Part shown: positions 1 through 28,345 of the stretch, piece after piece
Numbering within the stretch: the stretch's first letter is position 1
Layout: each line of letters starts with the position of its first letter
Source: Siniperca chuatsi
Lineage: Eukaryota > Chordata > Actinopteri > Centrarchiformes > Sinipercidae
DNA length: 64,000 nt
Reading direction: 5' to 3'
NCBI RefSeq assembly: GCF_020085105.1
Contig: NC_058044.1
Coordinates: forward strand, 25,541,206-25,605,205
Translations under genes and position numbers: made by a program
Notes under the pieces: generated by a model
What the model was told of the DNA's origin: nothing
The model's database searches: none
Seen by the model: only the letters and a program-made list of their open reading frames with translations

Positions 1-7294
<7,294 letters not shown>

Positions 7295-7520
7295 GTAGAT
7301 GGAGTGCCCGCGCGCATAAACCAGGATTCAACGAGTCTTTCAGCTATAATCTACACGGTTCCTACCGCGTGCGTCCTCCCAGATAACTCAGTTTCACCCG
7401 GTGACAAGGCTCCTGCGACCCGAGACGTTGAGCATCTTTATTCAAGCTTTCAAGTCCCTCGACGTGTGTGTGGAGGTGAGGATGTAGGGAGCATGCGCAG
7501 TGCGGGCAGGGATGTGAAGA
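7295..7520 (-). promoter_or_regulatory. bmerb1 5' flank / presumptive promoter
   Basis: Sequence immediately upstream of the bmerb1 start codon is richer in CpG than its surroundings ('ccgcgcgcat', 'accgcgtgcgtc', 'gcatgcgcagtgcggg'). GCATGCGCAG at 7491-7500 resembles an NRF1 half to full site. No TATA box is evident. The assignment rests on position and composition only. Confidence 0.5.
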
Positions 7521-9725
7521 CATGGGAGACACCCACTGGCACCGAGATGACGTTAAAAATAAAACATTAAACATACAGTTGCACTGGAGTTGTTATTGTC
7601 AGCCTGTCCAAGAACTTGTTTTTTTTTAGTATATCTACATATGCCAGAGCTCTGCCTGGATATATTTTATGTATTTATTATTAATAAAGGGATACTAAAG
7701 CCAGCAGGGGGTAATAGCTTTTTAAGCATTTTGTCTCTGAAGTGTACCTCTGGTTGTTACAGGCAGACACAAAGGTTAAGTGGCAGATGTTTCCACATAA
7801 GGGGGTCTGGTTGCATATGGCAAAAATAGACTAATAGAATCTGTTTGAGTAGTCTGTTACAAATTTAGAAACAAGTTTATTAATAGGTGCCTAAAGCATC
7901 ATTTTTGAAGTCTTAGAAGCAGGAAGAGATAGTCTGCATAAGTAAAACAGAGAGTGAAAACATGCTGCAGAAAGAAAGCCGTGCAGCAGCAGGCAGGCCT
8001 TTCGAAATACATGTGCTTTATATATTCCCACAAGAGATGGAGACAGAGCTGCAGTTGCATCTAAATGATGAGTAATACAGAGGAGTGAGTAATATTTCTG
8101 TCTGAACACAAGCCAAAACACACCCAGGATGCACCTTTGACAGCAAAATATCAGAGGTGCACGTGATATTTCAGATCAACTGTAGGCATAAGAAGATACC
8201 TGTGGGTCTGTTGTACAATATTCATAGTATTAATTCAGCTGTGTGAGACCGATCAAATAATAATACAAACACACAGCGTCTATAGCGCCAAAATGCTGGT
8301 TGCAAAACACATTTTAGACTCAACCACATCAGAAAAACAAAAATAAACAGATCTCTCTGTGACACCAGGAATTTCAGCAGTACATAGGAACACAAGTCAA
8401 TGAGGATTTTTGTTAATTATCTGAGAAGGAAGTGAGAAGTCTGCCCTAAACCTTTTAAATTCTATATATAGGAATAACAGTCAGCTCTTGTACTGAGCTG
8501 TTCTCTATTTATAAAAACAACCTCTCTAGAAAACAGCTTGGCGGAGGCATCTGACGTTACATTTCAAGAATCACTGCAGGCCGGGAAACCTATAAAGTAA
8601 CATTTTCACTCAGAGGTCAAGTAAAAAAATGGTTCAGGAAAGACAATAGAGTATCACATTAACATAAAGTCAACAGGCAGGCAGCATTTCCACGTTCAAG
8701 TAAATGGATGTTTGAGACAACCTTCATCAATCATTATCAGACAAACTCAAAGTAATCTTCAGTAGTATCTTATTACCACAATATTTAGATATAAAGGAAT
8801 AATGGTTGAAAATGTGGACATCAAAAATGTATTTTCACATAGTGCTTTTTTGTTTTGTTGCTTCAACGATGCACTGTTTGTGAACCTATAGTGTGCTCAT
8901 CATGGTCCATATGTATAAAGCACCTACCTTTACATTAATAACAAACAGATATACTCCAGAATATGATGGATTATTGGAACCTGTGTGCATCTGTATTTGG
9001 CACTTCTTACCAGAGTGTAAACTGGAATCAAAGCAGATAGTCCTTAGAGATCAGGCACTCTGTTGCAGTCACAGATAAGTCTCAGCACTTGTGCTAATAA
9101 AGAGAGAGTTATATTTAAATGTTTAGAAATCTTATGAAGTTAAACGTCTAAGCTAATATGTTAGCTGCCACTCCACACTGTGGAAATACTTCTTTCCCAC
9201 GCTCATTCCAGTTTTTCATTCAGACGTAAAGCAGAGGAATCTGGAACATCATCCTTACACTTTCCCATCATCACAGCTTCCGTCACAGACATAGAAGTCA
9301 TCATTTATCATCCCAATATCATTAACCATGGTCCAATTGAATCAGGGGGTTCTCTTGTTCTAAATGTGAGAACACAAGACTGCATTTATAAAAACAAACA
9401 AACAAAAACACCCTGATGAGAAATACAGCATGTGGATAGTTCACTGTCAGATGGAAAAGTAAGACTGAATTACATTTTCCCCACGGAGGTGATGTGCATG
9501 AATATTGAATAATATACTGTTTACACATTGCATTTGGCAGACGCTGTTCCCTAAAGCACATTACAGCGTCATGAGGACACATATTTTTAGTTTAACCCCA
9601 GTGAGACTTTGAACTCAAGCTGTGGCAGTGATAGCGCAGCAGTGCCACAGACAGGACTGCTCAGACCACAGCCTTTTCTGTTCATGTTTCGTCCCCCTCC
9701 ATTACCACGACTGATTCTACATACT
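7521..9725. other. Intergenic region between bmerb1 (5' side) and mpv17l (3' side)
   Basis: AT-rich sequence with no exon that I can support. It should contain the mpv17l 3' UTR on the minus strand; several TTTATT signals (AATAAA on the minus strand) occur, for example near 7674 and 7877. I cannot say which is used. Confidence 0.5.
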
Positions 9726-11880
9726 TCAGTTCTGAATAGGTTTAGATGCTACTGTTGCCTCTTTGGGAGCATCTGTCGTCTCCTTACAGTCAACTTTCTC
9801 CTTTGTGGATTCAGCTTCATCCTCTTTAGGAGGGAACATCCATGCCAGAGCAGCAGCGGCCGTGCCGTCTCCGCTCTGACGTGAGAAGCAAAGAAAGGTG
9901 GCCCAGACGAAGGCACAGCAGCCGGTGAATGTGGTCCGCACGTACAGAGGCACCAAGGCAAAGTTCAGAAACTAAGGGAGACAGATAAAGATTACATGTG
10001 TATGTATATCATTGTACTGGTGAATGACATGTTTACATATCCATAAATAAGTCAGATTTATTATTTGGAGTAGTAGTTTCTAAAAAATAAACAATTCCTA
10101 TGCAAGTATTGTTGCGAGATATCATACAGAGACTCATCTCTCTAAGTCTAAATAACTGGGAATTTAAACTGCAGTATTTAGCCCTTACTTTGTCAGTTTT
10201 GTGTTATGATATTTGGGATAGGTCTAATATTTTAAGGGTTGATTTACAGGTTTGTCTTTCAAGATTCATCATATTCCAAAATTACCACAATTGGGTCACT
10301 TTAAATATTACAACAGCTATTGAAAGCAATGGAAATGTGAGGAAATTTAAAATTTTAACAGTGAAGAGAATCTATACTGAATCTAGATGTGACTGAAAGC
10401 TCAGGATAATTAGTAAGTGGACCTTTGAGCTTAGATTTTCTTGTTCCCAAAGGTCAAGAATTAACATCTGTGCATGGGAGATATTAATATTTACCTGCAT
10501 AAATGGCCAAAACATTAGCCCCGTCTGAAAAGAGAGACAAACAGAAAGCATTTGTAGACTTACAAAATGTTCAGGAGAAAACCTCTACTGGCACAGCTGA
10601 AACCTATGATGACAAAATAAACATTATCTTTCACCTGTAGCGAGTGAGAGGCAGGTGACTTAGTAGAAGTCAGAGTTAGATAACTTCACCAGGAGAGCTC
10701 TCCCAGAACCAAATAATACGTGATAGGTTAAGTGTTTGAATACACAGAACTATGAGTATACAGTATATTAACTTCAAAATACATTGGGCATCAGTTTTGG
10801 ATATGAGTGCACACTACAACTTCTCCCCTGTTTTGATTTAGGCACAAGTTACCTGTCACAGCATATCACAGTGGACACTGCGTTTCAGTGACTGCCTGTC
10901 TTCTGCTCCCACTCACCTTATATGTGTTCAGGAATTTTTCTCTCCAGTCTTCCATGATGTCCTCTTTTCCCTCCAAGAAGCTGACACCTGGGTGACAAAC
11001 AAGACAAATGACAGTTAATTCTCTGTCAGCTGGAAAATTATTTGAGTGATGCAAGGTTTATAGACAGTGTAAGTACACTTTGAAGAAAGCACAAACACAG
11101 TATATATACAGTATATGTCTTATAGGAGGAGGAAAAATAATCACTATGGCATATATGTTGTGTTTTCTCAAGCTATTGAGTTCTCAAGTATTGCAAGTTC
11201 TTGGCATAAATCACCACATGTAATACTAATCCTTTAGGTTTAAGCGACTGATGATACTGATGATGTGATGCTTCCTCTACTATAAAGGTTCATATCATTT
11301 ATCAAATCTAACGTTACCTGCTTGGAGCAGGTAAGATCTGCTCAGTCACTTTCATATGACCTCTGCTAGTCAAGGTTTGTTTAACCGCCCAATGAGCAAC
11401 TGCTGATATTTACACAAGAGAAGAGCAAGGAGAGGACTTGTGTCAAGTTACAAATTGACAGCTATGTGATCTGTTTTGGAGTTAACCATTAACTGCCCGG
11501 CAGGCTCTCAGTGTGGACCTGGGAGCTGTGGTGTGCTGTCAGTAGCTGTCCTGCCCCTGCCGTCCTACCCACCGACCTGTGTAGAAGACACTGGTAGCCA
11601 GGGGCGCTGCTGTAGTCTGGTCCAGGAACAGCTTCCTCATCACCATCCCGGCCGAATTCCCGGGAAACCTCCGCTCCAGGAACCGCATCCAGAAGAAATT
11701 GAAGTTACCATGGAAACTGAACGCGATTACAGCGACGTTCCGTGTATGGCTCCAGTCCATTTTCTCCCTCCGCGAAAACCACTGGTGGACGAAGTCCCCT
11801 CCAGCGAACAGACAGCCGTACAGTGTAACGTTGGTGACCCACGGAAACCGACGGACATGTCTCAGAAACGCCTTTCGCAT
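9726..11880 (-). CDS. mpv17l: Mpv17-like protein (Mpv17/PMP22 family)
   Basis: Four coding exons: 11577-11880, 10917-10987, 10495-10524 and 9726-9971. They join in phases 1, 0 and 0 to give 216 residues (human MPV17L is about 196). The start codon is at 11880. Family landmarks include RFPWVTNVTLYG near the N terminus and the core GLMFWPFMQFLNFALVP. After these come YVRTTFTG and WATFLCFSRQSGDG. The family are four-helix integral proteins of the inner mitochondrial or peroxisomal membrane, linked to reactive-oxygen handling and mtDNA maintenance. The C terminus carries a charged Lys/Glu/Thr-rich tail of about 35 residues (PPKEDEAESTKEKVDCKE and beyond) that is longer than I remember in mammals. 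In the human genome MPV17L neighbours BMERB1 at 16p13.11, matching the layout here. Confidence 0.96.
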
Positions 11881-14157
11881 TTTTAAGTTATTGTCGTCCA
11901 GTGGAATGAAATGAAAGTGTAAGCAAATTGTAATAGTTAGGTTAACGTGTGACTTAGCTAACTTAGTTAGCTATATATGACAAATTACACGACCGCCAAT
12001 TCTGTCTGGAAATCACTGTACATTTCGGTTTCCGATGGAAAAGGCTCATAAGGCTTACCCACGACAAAGACGTGTATATGTTCCTCGTATAATGGACGTC
12101 ATAAAGTAATATAATCTCAGATGGGATACTTGCTTGTCGTGCACCATCCGACACCCGGCACGGGACTGCGAGTCTTCCACCGGCCGGGTCCACTCATTCT
12201 GCGTAAAAACACTACGCCCCTTTTACGTGGAAACAACAGTACAGTACACTACAGTTGGGCGGAGGGCGGAGCAAAACTGCAAACCCTGACCTAATCATGG
12301 CAGCGCAATCTGACGGAGTACCTGGAGCTGTCAGAACATTGTGGCAGTTTGTCCTGAGATGATTTGGGGTTGCTGTGGAAAAAAAAAAAATACTATCACA
12401 AGAGAGATGGATATATGATGCATCGATCAGTGGGGGTCAAGGGACTTCCGGGGACCACTGCGGGGTTTCACGGGGTCCTCAGTGAAATGAAGCCTTGTCT
12501 AAAGCCACCATGATACTCTCAGCTATTAAAATGAGTGAATGTGTCTGTCAAGTTACATATGTAATGTAGACTAGCCGAAAATCTGATAAGGATATGTTAG
12601 CCGATTCATTTCTTAAGTTCATTAATTTTACATTTGAAAAATAGACTTCAACTGGACAAACAATGCAATGGAGACTTTGGCATTTCTGCACTGTTATTTC
12701 TTGTTATTTATCAGCCGGCATCTACACCAATACTGATATATATCTGCGATAAACTAATATCGCCCAGGGTATCGTATAGTTGTTAATGGGTAATATATAG
12801 TAATACCCTGACAATGTTATCAAATTGCACTGGACCAAGTAGTTGGCAGAACCTCTATTCTTCTATAGAAGTGCTGAACTCCAAAAAATGTTCCATCCTT
12901 TCAACTTCATTCACTCTGCATACTCAATATAGACATAAGCATTTCAAATTAGATTTGACCATTTACATTTATTTAGCAACAGGTACAGTAGTTACAGAAA
13001 CAAGTTGCACCAATGCTTTAAGCAGCTTGCAACCTTCTGAATAACACAACTGATGAAAAGGCCTTATAGAGTATATGGTGTTTTAATTTAACAGTTTCAG
13101 AAAAAGAAAACTAATAAAATCATATTTTGTTGCATTTGACAAGAATCCATATCATCCCTAGCAGAATATTACTATACACATTTACACATGCATTTTCCTA
13201 AAACATACACATTCATAGCCAAGTATACAGTTGTATGCAGAATATGTGATGAAATATCATATTCCACTCATCAGGAAGGTGCATTTGTAGTGAAAAATCA
13301 ACTTGGCTCAACTCTTCAACAACGCAGAGCTTAGCAATTAGTATTCTCCTTACTGTTGTCGCAGCACGTTCCCAACCTGTAATTATTCCTTAGCAGTAGG
13401 TCAGGCTCTACCTTTAAGGACCCTTCACATGGTTTTACAGGTTTTAAGCTAATTAACTACATATTGTGCATATATTTCCAAAGCATAGCTAAGTTTTTAG
13501 ATTCATTTCATACCTCCAAGAAATGTATTGGTTTTCACACTTAAAACTTATAGAGATAGGCAAGGCTTGATTTCCTTGCGACACAGTAAATGACAACATT
13601 GACTGACATATATATAAAAGGCAATTAAATAAAGTTTGAATTCTGCAAGTCGATTTAACTGTACTAGTATAAACACGAACAATGGATGCATGCAAGGTAG
13701 GAAATTAATAAAAAAAAAAGGTTTTGGGCTAAAAAAAACAACATATGAAAACGGTAAGTATGGTCATTTAACTGGACATAAGACAACAATGTTAATCATT
13801 TCCTTCGATAATCAAAACAGTCAAGCATAGTAGGACATTAACCTCGACTTACTGCAACACAGCAGATGGTGTAAGGCGCAGACTTCACACCACCTCACAC
13901 GAGTGGAAAAAGTAACTGTTACAGGCATGAACAGAATTACTTGTACTTCCACTACTCTGTCTATTGGACCAGCCTGATGAGTCAGGAGAGCCATTCAACA
14001 TACATTACATATGGTCCAGTCGGGGGTTACATTCACGTTAAGACACGATGAACAAAAAACAGACAGTGGGTGGATGGGTCACAGTGTATCCATTGAGCTG
14101 AGAGGCAAAAACAGTCAGGTTCCATGTTAAGGTTGAGTGAGAGAAAGGAGTAGTGCT
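11881..14157. other. mpv17l 5' flank and ntan1 3' flank
   Basis: The left part (about 11881-12310) is moderately GC-rich and holds the probable mpv17l promoter and 5' UTR on the minus strand, including a CpG-containing stretch near 12140-12260. The remainder is AT-rich and without exons. It should include the ntan1 3' UTR; TTTATT at about 12968 is one possible minus-strand polyadenylation signal. Open frames in it look accidental. Confidence 0.5.
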
Positions 14158-16930
14158 CTATGACTGGACAGTCCTCTCCCAGTCCCCCCCCTCAGTCCTG
14201 CGGTAGAGCTGTGGCTGACCCCCGGGGAACAGGCTATCAGAACTGGGGTGTTGTAAAAGGAACTGAATGGTGGACTTAATGTGCTGGACGAAGTGTGGCG
14301 GCTCAGCCATTGGCGAGGTGGACAGGTACTGGGCATGAGAGAGAAATACCAGAGTCAAAGTCTGTAATAGGTCTCTTTCTGGACTGCTGCTTCACACTCA
14401 CAGTGGGACATAACAGAGGGCTTGAATGAAGCATGAAAAATACTTAAGTATAACAAAGGATGAAGTAGATCACTTTAATAGGACTAATGATTACTTCCAC
14501 ATTCGTTTACCTTTAAAATTGTGTCATCATTTTGTGACAACCAGAAGGCAATATCCAGATTTGGAGACCACTTGCAAGGGCCAACTTTAACAAGTCCTTG
14601 ACTTGAGTCATATATGTCAGCCATCTGCGAGACAAAAAAACAACAACAATCATTTTACTAATAATCTTTGCAATGACTTTTGTTTTTTATTCTCAATAAA
14701 TAAAACAATTACCACATTATTAATTTTATTTGTTTATGATTATAATCCCATAAAAACATACTTGTGATTATCAAAACGTGGTTATGAGTTTTTGTGCCAC
14801 ACTTGTGGAGTTTTTCATTCAGAAAAATGTCCAGTATTCACACATAACAAAAAATAACAAAAACAAAACATTTTATATGTTATAATACCTGTCCCCCAGT
14901 GAAGGTCCTTGCTGATCGCAGCTCCTCTGCAGGTCCTTTATGAGTGAATGATGAAGGGAACATATCCCCTGTTTTAACATTTACACCTATGCAGAAACAG
15001 ACATAGACACAATATATTAGAGGTCACTTACAATGAAAGCATTGCATCCTTCTCACTCTGTAGCATATTCATTACTTACCTATTCCATATACTATAGGCC
15101 TATGAGTTCCATCGACAACATTGTCATTCATTTCTACAAAAACAGAGAACGGAAGGGATGAGTGGATGAAGGCGTGACTGGTAGAATATTTCTAAACAAT
15201 AGTAAACAAGCCAAAACAGGTATCAAAGTTACCTGTAATGCAACATGTTTCCAGATGAATATCCTCCTTCTGTTTCTGGAATGCTGCTGTAAAAGTGAAA
15301 AGAGTCTTTCTAAGTGTTACAAAGCTCAAATGGTGCCAGCATAATATTACAATGAGACATGAGGCAATTTAAAAAGACTGTACCCAGTATGTTAAGGCTG
15401 AGTTCATGGGATGTTTTTGACTCATCGTTAAATCCCCCGACAAGATGCAGCTCAAGCCTGCATAATAGAAAGCAAAGGAAATAAAGAACATCTGAATAGG
15501 ATGCGCACTTTTATTATGTGTGTTTGTTTGTCTGTTTCATACCTGCCTTCCTTACTGTTGTTACTCAGTGAGATGACAGCTTTCACAAGGAGCGGGACTT
15601 CAGACCTGGTGCTGGAACCATCACAGTGAGCAAGGCAAACAGCTCCACTTCCTAATAGAATCATGGCAGACATTAAAAAATGTCATTCCTAACTGCATAC
15701 ACAGGCAGAATAGGGCACACAGCACATATCAAATGAAAGGAACCTTACCAGTGTGTCGCAGCACAACCAAATGGCAGGTGGTGGCATCATCAGATCCAAT
15801 TACTGAAACACAGTCTGTGACATGCAAGATAAAAAAAGCATGTATTATCATATGATCCAGAATGGCTTACCTGGAGTACTATCTGGGAGTTAGTTCGAGG
15901 CTAATGTTGTAATTGCAGTATTTCATACCAAACAGTCCAGTCAAGAAAAAGCTCCCAGATCTCCTTATTCAAAAAACGTGTTATGTGGCTGAACTTACTG
16001 CATTAAAGACTACTGAGGCTTCTGTTGGTGGAGACACCGAAGGCTTGATATTTATATGATCTATTCCAATCATCAGGTTTTACTCACTGTCTGCTGGTGT
16101 TGTTGCAGCAAACTCTCTTTGTTGGACATACAACAGGCACTTTGGGTCGACATCAACAAGCGGCTTGGAGCAAAATGTTCTTGCATTTTCCTGTGACATA
16201 ACAGTACAAATGTGTTACTTAAAAAAATCTGAAATTGACCCTAGGCTTTGTGGATTTGTCGCATTGAAACTGAAACACTATCAGGCTGTGATATTCATTA
16301 GTGTTACTTAATAGTTATTTATACAGACTGGAAACCTTCATCTCTGAGATCTTATTGGTCTGATTATAATTTTACTACCCCATTCAGTTATCATAGAGAA
16401 GGAAAAGGTAGCCTAATCAAACCTTATTCTTCAACTGATGAAAGAAAGGGCTTACTGGATTTCTGTAAGTATAAAAACAATAAACACCCCTTGTATGTCA
16501 AAATTATGTCCCACAAAGACCAGACAGGAGTCATCAAAAGTTTGTCAAATGAGCTATCATGTGTCTTTCATTCCCAATTTTCTTATTTAGTAGTTTTTAA
16601 AATGTAATTTTAGGGCACATGCACGGAATTTACAATTAGTTACACTTCTTTAGAAAAAATCATGATATGACAGTTTGCTGTATCATCCCTGACTGATTTG
16701 CGTCTGCCATGTCACAGCCAGTCCTGTTCATAAATGTAACGCTAATTTTGTTTTGCTCTAGCATTAACGGCCATAAAGTGATTGCTTACAGAAAAGTACT
16801 GTTAACTGGTGATGGCAGCTAAATTTAGCCACGCTTTCTGGAAACAAACCTGTAAATGTGGATATTTGTCGAACAGTTCCGCCGTCGAGCTTATGCGTCC
16901 AAGTCCCCTATTCTGAATTAACAAAGGCAT
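14158..16930 (-). CDS. ntan1: Protein N-terminal asparagine amidohydrolase
   Basis: NTAN1 deamidates N-terminal Asn to Asp, creating a secondary degron for the Arg/N-degron pathway. Ten coding exons: 16850-16930, 16088-16190, 15749-15814, 15543-15651, 15384-15457, 15233-15286, 15080-15133, 14889-14986, 14511-14624 and 14158-14328. All phases agree and the sum is 924 bases (307 residues; human 310). The N terminus MPLLIQNRGLG matches the human MPLL start, consistent with the known initiator-Met removal and Pro exposure. Exon 3 contains GSDDATTCHLVVLRHT, which carries the catalytic Cys (Cys75 in human). Exon 4 has the GAVCLAHCDG motif, and the last exon has LSTSPMAEPPHFVQHI. No key residue is missing. 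The gene is head to head with ddx17 and tandem with mpv17l. Confidence 0.97.
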
Positions 16931-17499
16931 TTCCTTAAACAAGGTCCACCTTAAAATCAACTGGTTACCATACTATCATAAAGACCAGTGGCTTCATATT
17001 CTTTGACTCATATTATACACATATCGCAGTAACTGCAAAACCTGTTCATCCATCGGTTTGAACTTCCTGGAAGTCCGTCTTCTTCTTCTACTGTTTCAAG
17101 GAAAAAGAGGCTCACGGTTTCTGACACACCGCCACCAACTGTTAAAAAGCACGAACGCGTACACGAATCACATTCACCATTATTATTTGTACGTAGTGTC
17201 CGTTCAAGTGAAACGAAGCTACGTAGAATTACTAGCCGAAGTTACGTAGCTAAAGAGGGCAGGGAAGGAAGGTGAGAAGCGGCTGTTTGGCTACGTGACG
17301 CATCCAACAATTGTTTAACAAAAATCCTTATGTAAACGTAATTATCGTCTAATATACATACAGTTTTGCGAGCGTAAATTGCGCTTATTTTACAGTTTAA
17401 CAGCGCACAACGTAAATAAACCGGTGTAAAACGTGAAAGCTTACGTTAAAGTTACAAATTCTACAGAGAGGATAGTAAAGTTATAGTTTTTTCGCCAAA
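16931..17499. promoter_or_regulatory. Divergent promoter region between ntan1 and ddx17
   Basis: Only 569 bases separate the two start codons on opposite strands, so both 5' UTRs and transcription starts must lie here or in upstream non-coding exons. I see no TATA box at a fixed distance from either gene. Scattered CpG-containing motifs (ACGTGACGC near 17294, ACGCGTACACG near 17156) are candidate CRE-like or housekeeping sites. An in-frame TAA at 17476-17478 blocks any N-terminal extension of ddx17 within this exon. Confidence 0.7.
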
Positions 17500-25015
<7,516 letters not shown>

Positions 25016-25815
25016 AATTATGAGAAAGAAGCACTGAGTTCATTTGTGCTACTTAGTGTGTTCATAGTGTAACTTTGTTTTTACTCTTCAACTCTTGTCA
25101 TGTGCACGAGGCGGGGCTTTGAAAAGGCATATATCTAATGAGGTAAGGGCTTTATTTTCTATTTGTTTCATACTTTTAATACACCCCATGTGTGTGGAAT
25201 TTAAATTTTCCTATAGAAAAGGAGACCTAGAACTTTTGCCCTTCATTTTTTTCAACCTCCAAAGTCTCATACAGTTGCTCTCAACCATGTACCATGGAGG
25301 AACAAGTTTGTGGTGCTTTCATTTTAAATACTACAGCACTGGATTTCACCAGTTTGTTGTCCCTCTCTAGTTTAAGCTGTCACATTCCAGAGTCATGTCT
25401 CGCTCAAGCTTTATTAAAGTTCAGAATCTATGACTTATTTTGCTTGAGTGAGACTTTGTGAGATTTTGACTAGCAATATATTCTAATTATTGCATAGATT
25501 TTGGGTTTGTGTTATTCTAAACACTGAAGCAATGCAGCCAAGTTGTGAATCTTCTCCCATAGTTTTGATACCATGCAACCACTATTTTATTTTTTGTAGT
25601 GTAATGGACTGCCCCACGAGATTAAGACATTACATTTTGTCATGCATGCCTTTACTGTTTCCTGTCCTGTAGTCAAAACTGATGTTTTTATTTACTTGTA
25701 ACAGTTTAACTCGCATATCGTTTTAATAAGCACATCAGCTAATTGCAGTTTGTTGCTTGTTTCCTCTTTTATTCATTGTGTTTTTTTTACAGTGCTTTCT
25801 TTATAAATAAATGAA
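25016..25815 (+). other. ddx17 3' UTR with polyadenylation signal
   Basis: Follows the TAG stop at 25013-25015. A canonical AATAAA is at 25806-25811; a second (GTAAATAAACAT) lies near 25962. The UTR is AT-rich and without introns that I can see. Which signal dominates is not visible from sequence. Confidence 0.6.
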
Positions 25816-28103
25816 TCAAAGCTGTATTTTCTACTTTGCAAATGATTGTTTACATCAGGTGAGTTCCCTGTACAAATGACTTTATTTGCCTTAAATACAC
25901 ATTTGTAGTACATTATCAATTTGTACCCAGCAGTATTTACATGTATGTTGCTTTTATTGGTAAATAAACATCATGGCATGAAGCTTTTATTTACATTGTG
26001 AGCAGAAATGGAAAAGAAGTTTTCCCTCCCTCAGAAATACATTTATAACACTTAGTTTTTCTGTACTTTTTGTTGTGTATCAATCTTAAAAATCTGGATC
26101 CAGTTTAGTTGATCGACACACTTTGGGTCGTAAGTTGCATGTTTTTAGTTCCCTACGTTGTTTGTTTTCTTCTTACCAGTCCTAGTTAATGTGGGAGGCC
26201 ATGTCTGATTCATGTATTTCAAAGCTGGACGAGGGTGACAGCATTGCATGCACGCACAGTGGCTGATCACGACTTCCTGCAGTGTACTGCAAACTGAAAC
26301 ATAGAAGTTATTTAAGTAAAAGACTGAGGTTACCAGGGATTTGTATCTGTAATAGGTTTTGTAAACTCAGTCATTAACTTACAACTTTGTAGCGTACCTC
26401 TAAATGCACCTCAATGAATACTAGACCCAGACATGAAATAGCATGGATACAAGACATGAATCGCCTGTCTCATGTTTCAGGCAATTATATTTTTCCTGGT
26501 CATGGGATAGCTGATACGATAAGTCAGTTTCCATTAGTGCAGACAGGGATGACAAATCACAGATGACTTGTTGAGTTAATACCTTAAGCCAAGACCCTCT
26601 GTCAAGAAGAAATAAATTCTCTGTCATCATCATCCCCACGTCTTCAAGAAGATGCCAGACTGGACTCATCTACTGATTAATGCTACTCCGGTCGAACAAT
26701 GTGCCACTGTACATCCTAAAGAGGATGATACTGTGGGGAAGATGGAGGCTGCAATAAACTTGTAATTCTTGTGGCAATAACAAAAGGCAAATATACGTAT
26801 GTGTGGAGATAAATCTGCCGATGTAGTCAAACCTGTTACAGCTCCCCATATGTTCACAATAAATCATGCTGGGAGCGCAAATGTTCATTATTTACAATCT
26901 GCTTGAGCCATGAAGGACTGAAAGGTCGTTACTGAGGCTACATTTTTGTCTCATTATTGCTCTCTTCTTTCCAGTCCTTGATAAGTTAGTGTAAATGTAT
27001 CTGTAAACAAATAAAAGCTCAAATCTCTATGGGAATGAAATAGCTGGCTTATAGTATTACAAAACAGCCCATCAGAATGATTAATGGCACTGTGTGTTGG
27101 CTGTTCAGCGATGTGGGTTGATCCACCATATGCAATTTAACACTTTCAAGTAAGTGTATACCTGAATCAATATTATTCTTAAATTGATTCCTCATGATAT
27201 TATAAACTGTATCTCCAGCTCTATCCCTATTGCAGTTACACACATTTGGAGTTTCACATGCACTTCAAAATCGTATTTCTCATGTGGAATCAGTCTGCCT
27301 CCAATCTCATTTTATTTTAGTGTTTATGACCCCAAGAAGTGATCATAGACCTGTGCTCCAATCAACTCAAAGACCATGGCTATATTAGGATGATTCTGTA
27401 AAACCATTTGTGATTTATCTTTTCTGATAAGGACATGAACATATGAAAACAAAGATCAAACTAGTCATTTGTATACATATATGTACAAAGCAAATGAAAA
27501 GCAAACGTTTCATCTCAGGCACATGTGGTAGAATCAAACCGGATGTCAGCAATGTCATCTCAGGACTTCACATGTCCCTCTTTGGGTCAATCAACAGCAG
27601 AAAGGCAGCAAATGAGAAACGATTCTCATTTGCCCATCTTTTCTATTTTACAGTACAACGTACTGTAATAGGGAATGGTTTCATGTGCAAAATTTCAACA
27701 AAATAAGTGCATTAAAGATCATGTGTAAAATAAATCTTCAAATCAAAATCCTGAGTGAAACATAAGTGTCCCAATCTTTTGAAAACAAAGAAAAGTGCAG
27801 AAATTAAAAGCTAAATTTCAGAGTTTTAACAGGGGCAGAGATTTAGTACCTTCCTTGATAGCCCTCTTTCATAGAAGACATTTTGACATGTCACAGTAGG
27901 CAAAGTACAGGTGTAAATAATGAAATCAGTGGTGGTTGAATTCCATTTAGCAGCTTCAGTTTCAGGGTCCTTGTGTTGTTCATGCTGGTTCACTGTCATG
28001 GCTTACTGGGACACTTGAATATAACAGCCATCATTAATGTCGTTAGTAACACCTGTGCTTTTCCTACTAAGACAATTCTGCTGTGGAAAAGGCCCGTTGT
28101 CAC

Positions 28104-28145
28104 GGCGCGCGCACGCGCACACACACGCGCACACACACACGCGCG

Positions 28146-28176
<31 letters not shown>

Positions 28177-28201
28177 GCGCACACACACACACACGCGCAC
28201 A

Positions 28202-28241
<40 letters not shown>
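28104..28241. repeat. Compound (CA)n/(CG)n microsatellite with alternating purine-pyrimidine order
   Basis: About 138 bases of strictly alternating purine-pyrimidine dinucleotides. CACACA blocks of 8-16 bases are separated by CGCGC blocks, giving a loose higher-order period near 16-22 bases. Open frames across it are artefacts. Confidence 0.97.
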
Positions 28242-28345
28242 ACGATTTTCCAAAGCATGACACAAATATTATAACCAAGACAATTTTTAAAAACTATGTA
28301 CCAGAGTGACTGCCTATTAAACCCACTGCTGCTGCTCTTCCTTGA

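Noticed and set aside
10100-10396. 98-residue open frame within an mpv17l intron
   Set aside because: AT-rich and without a domain; might be a decayed transposon fragment but nothing recognisable supports it.
11476-11886. 136-residue plus-strand open frame
   Set aside because: It is antisense to mpv17l exon 1 and has no recognisable domain; the minus strand carries the conserved Mpv17 family sequence.
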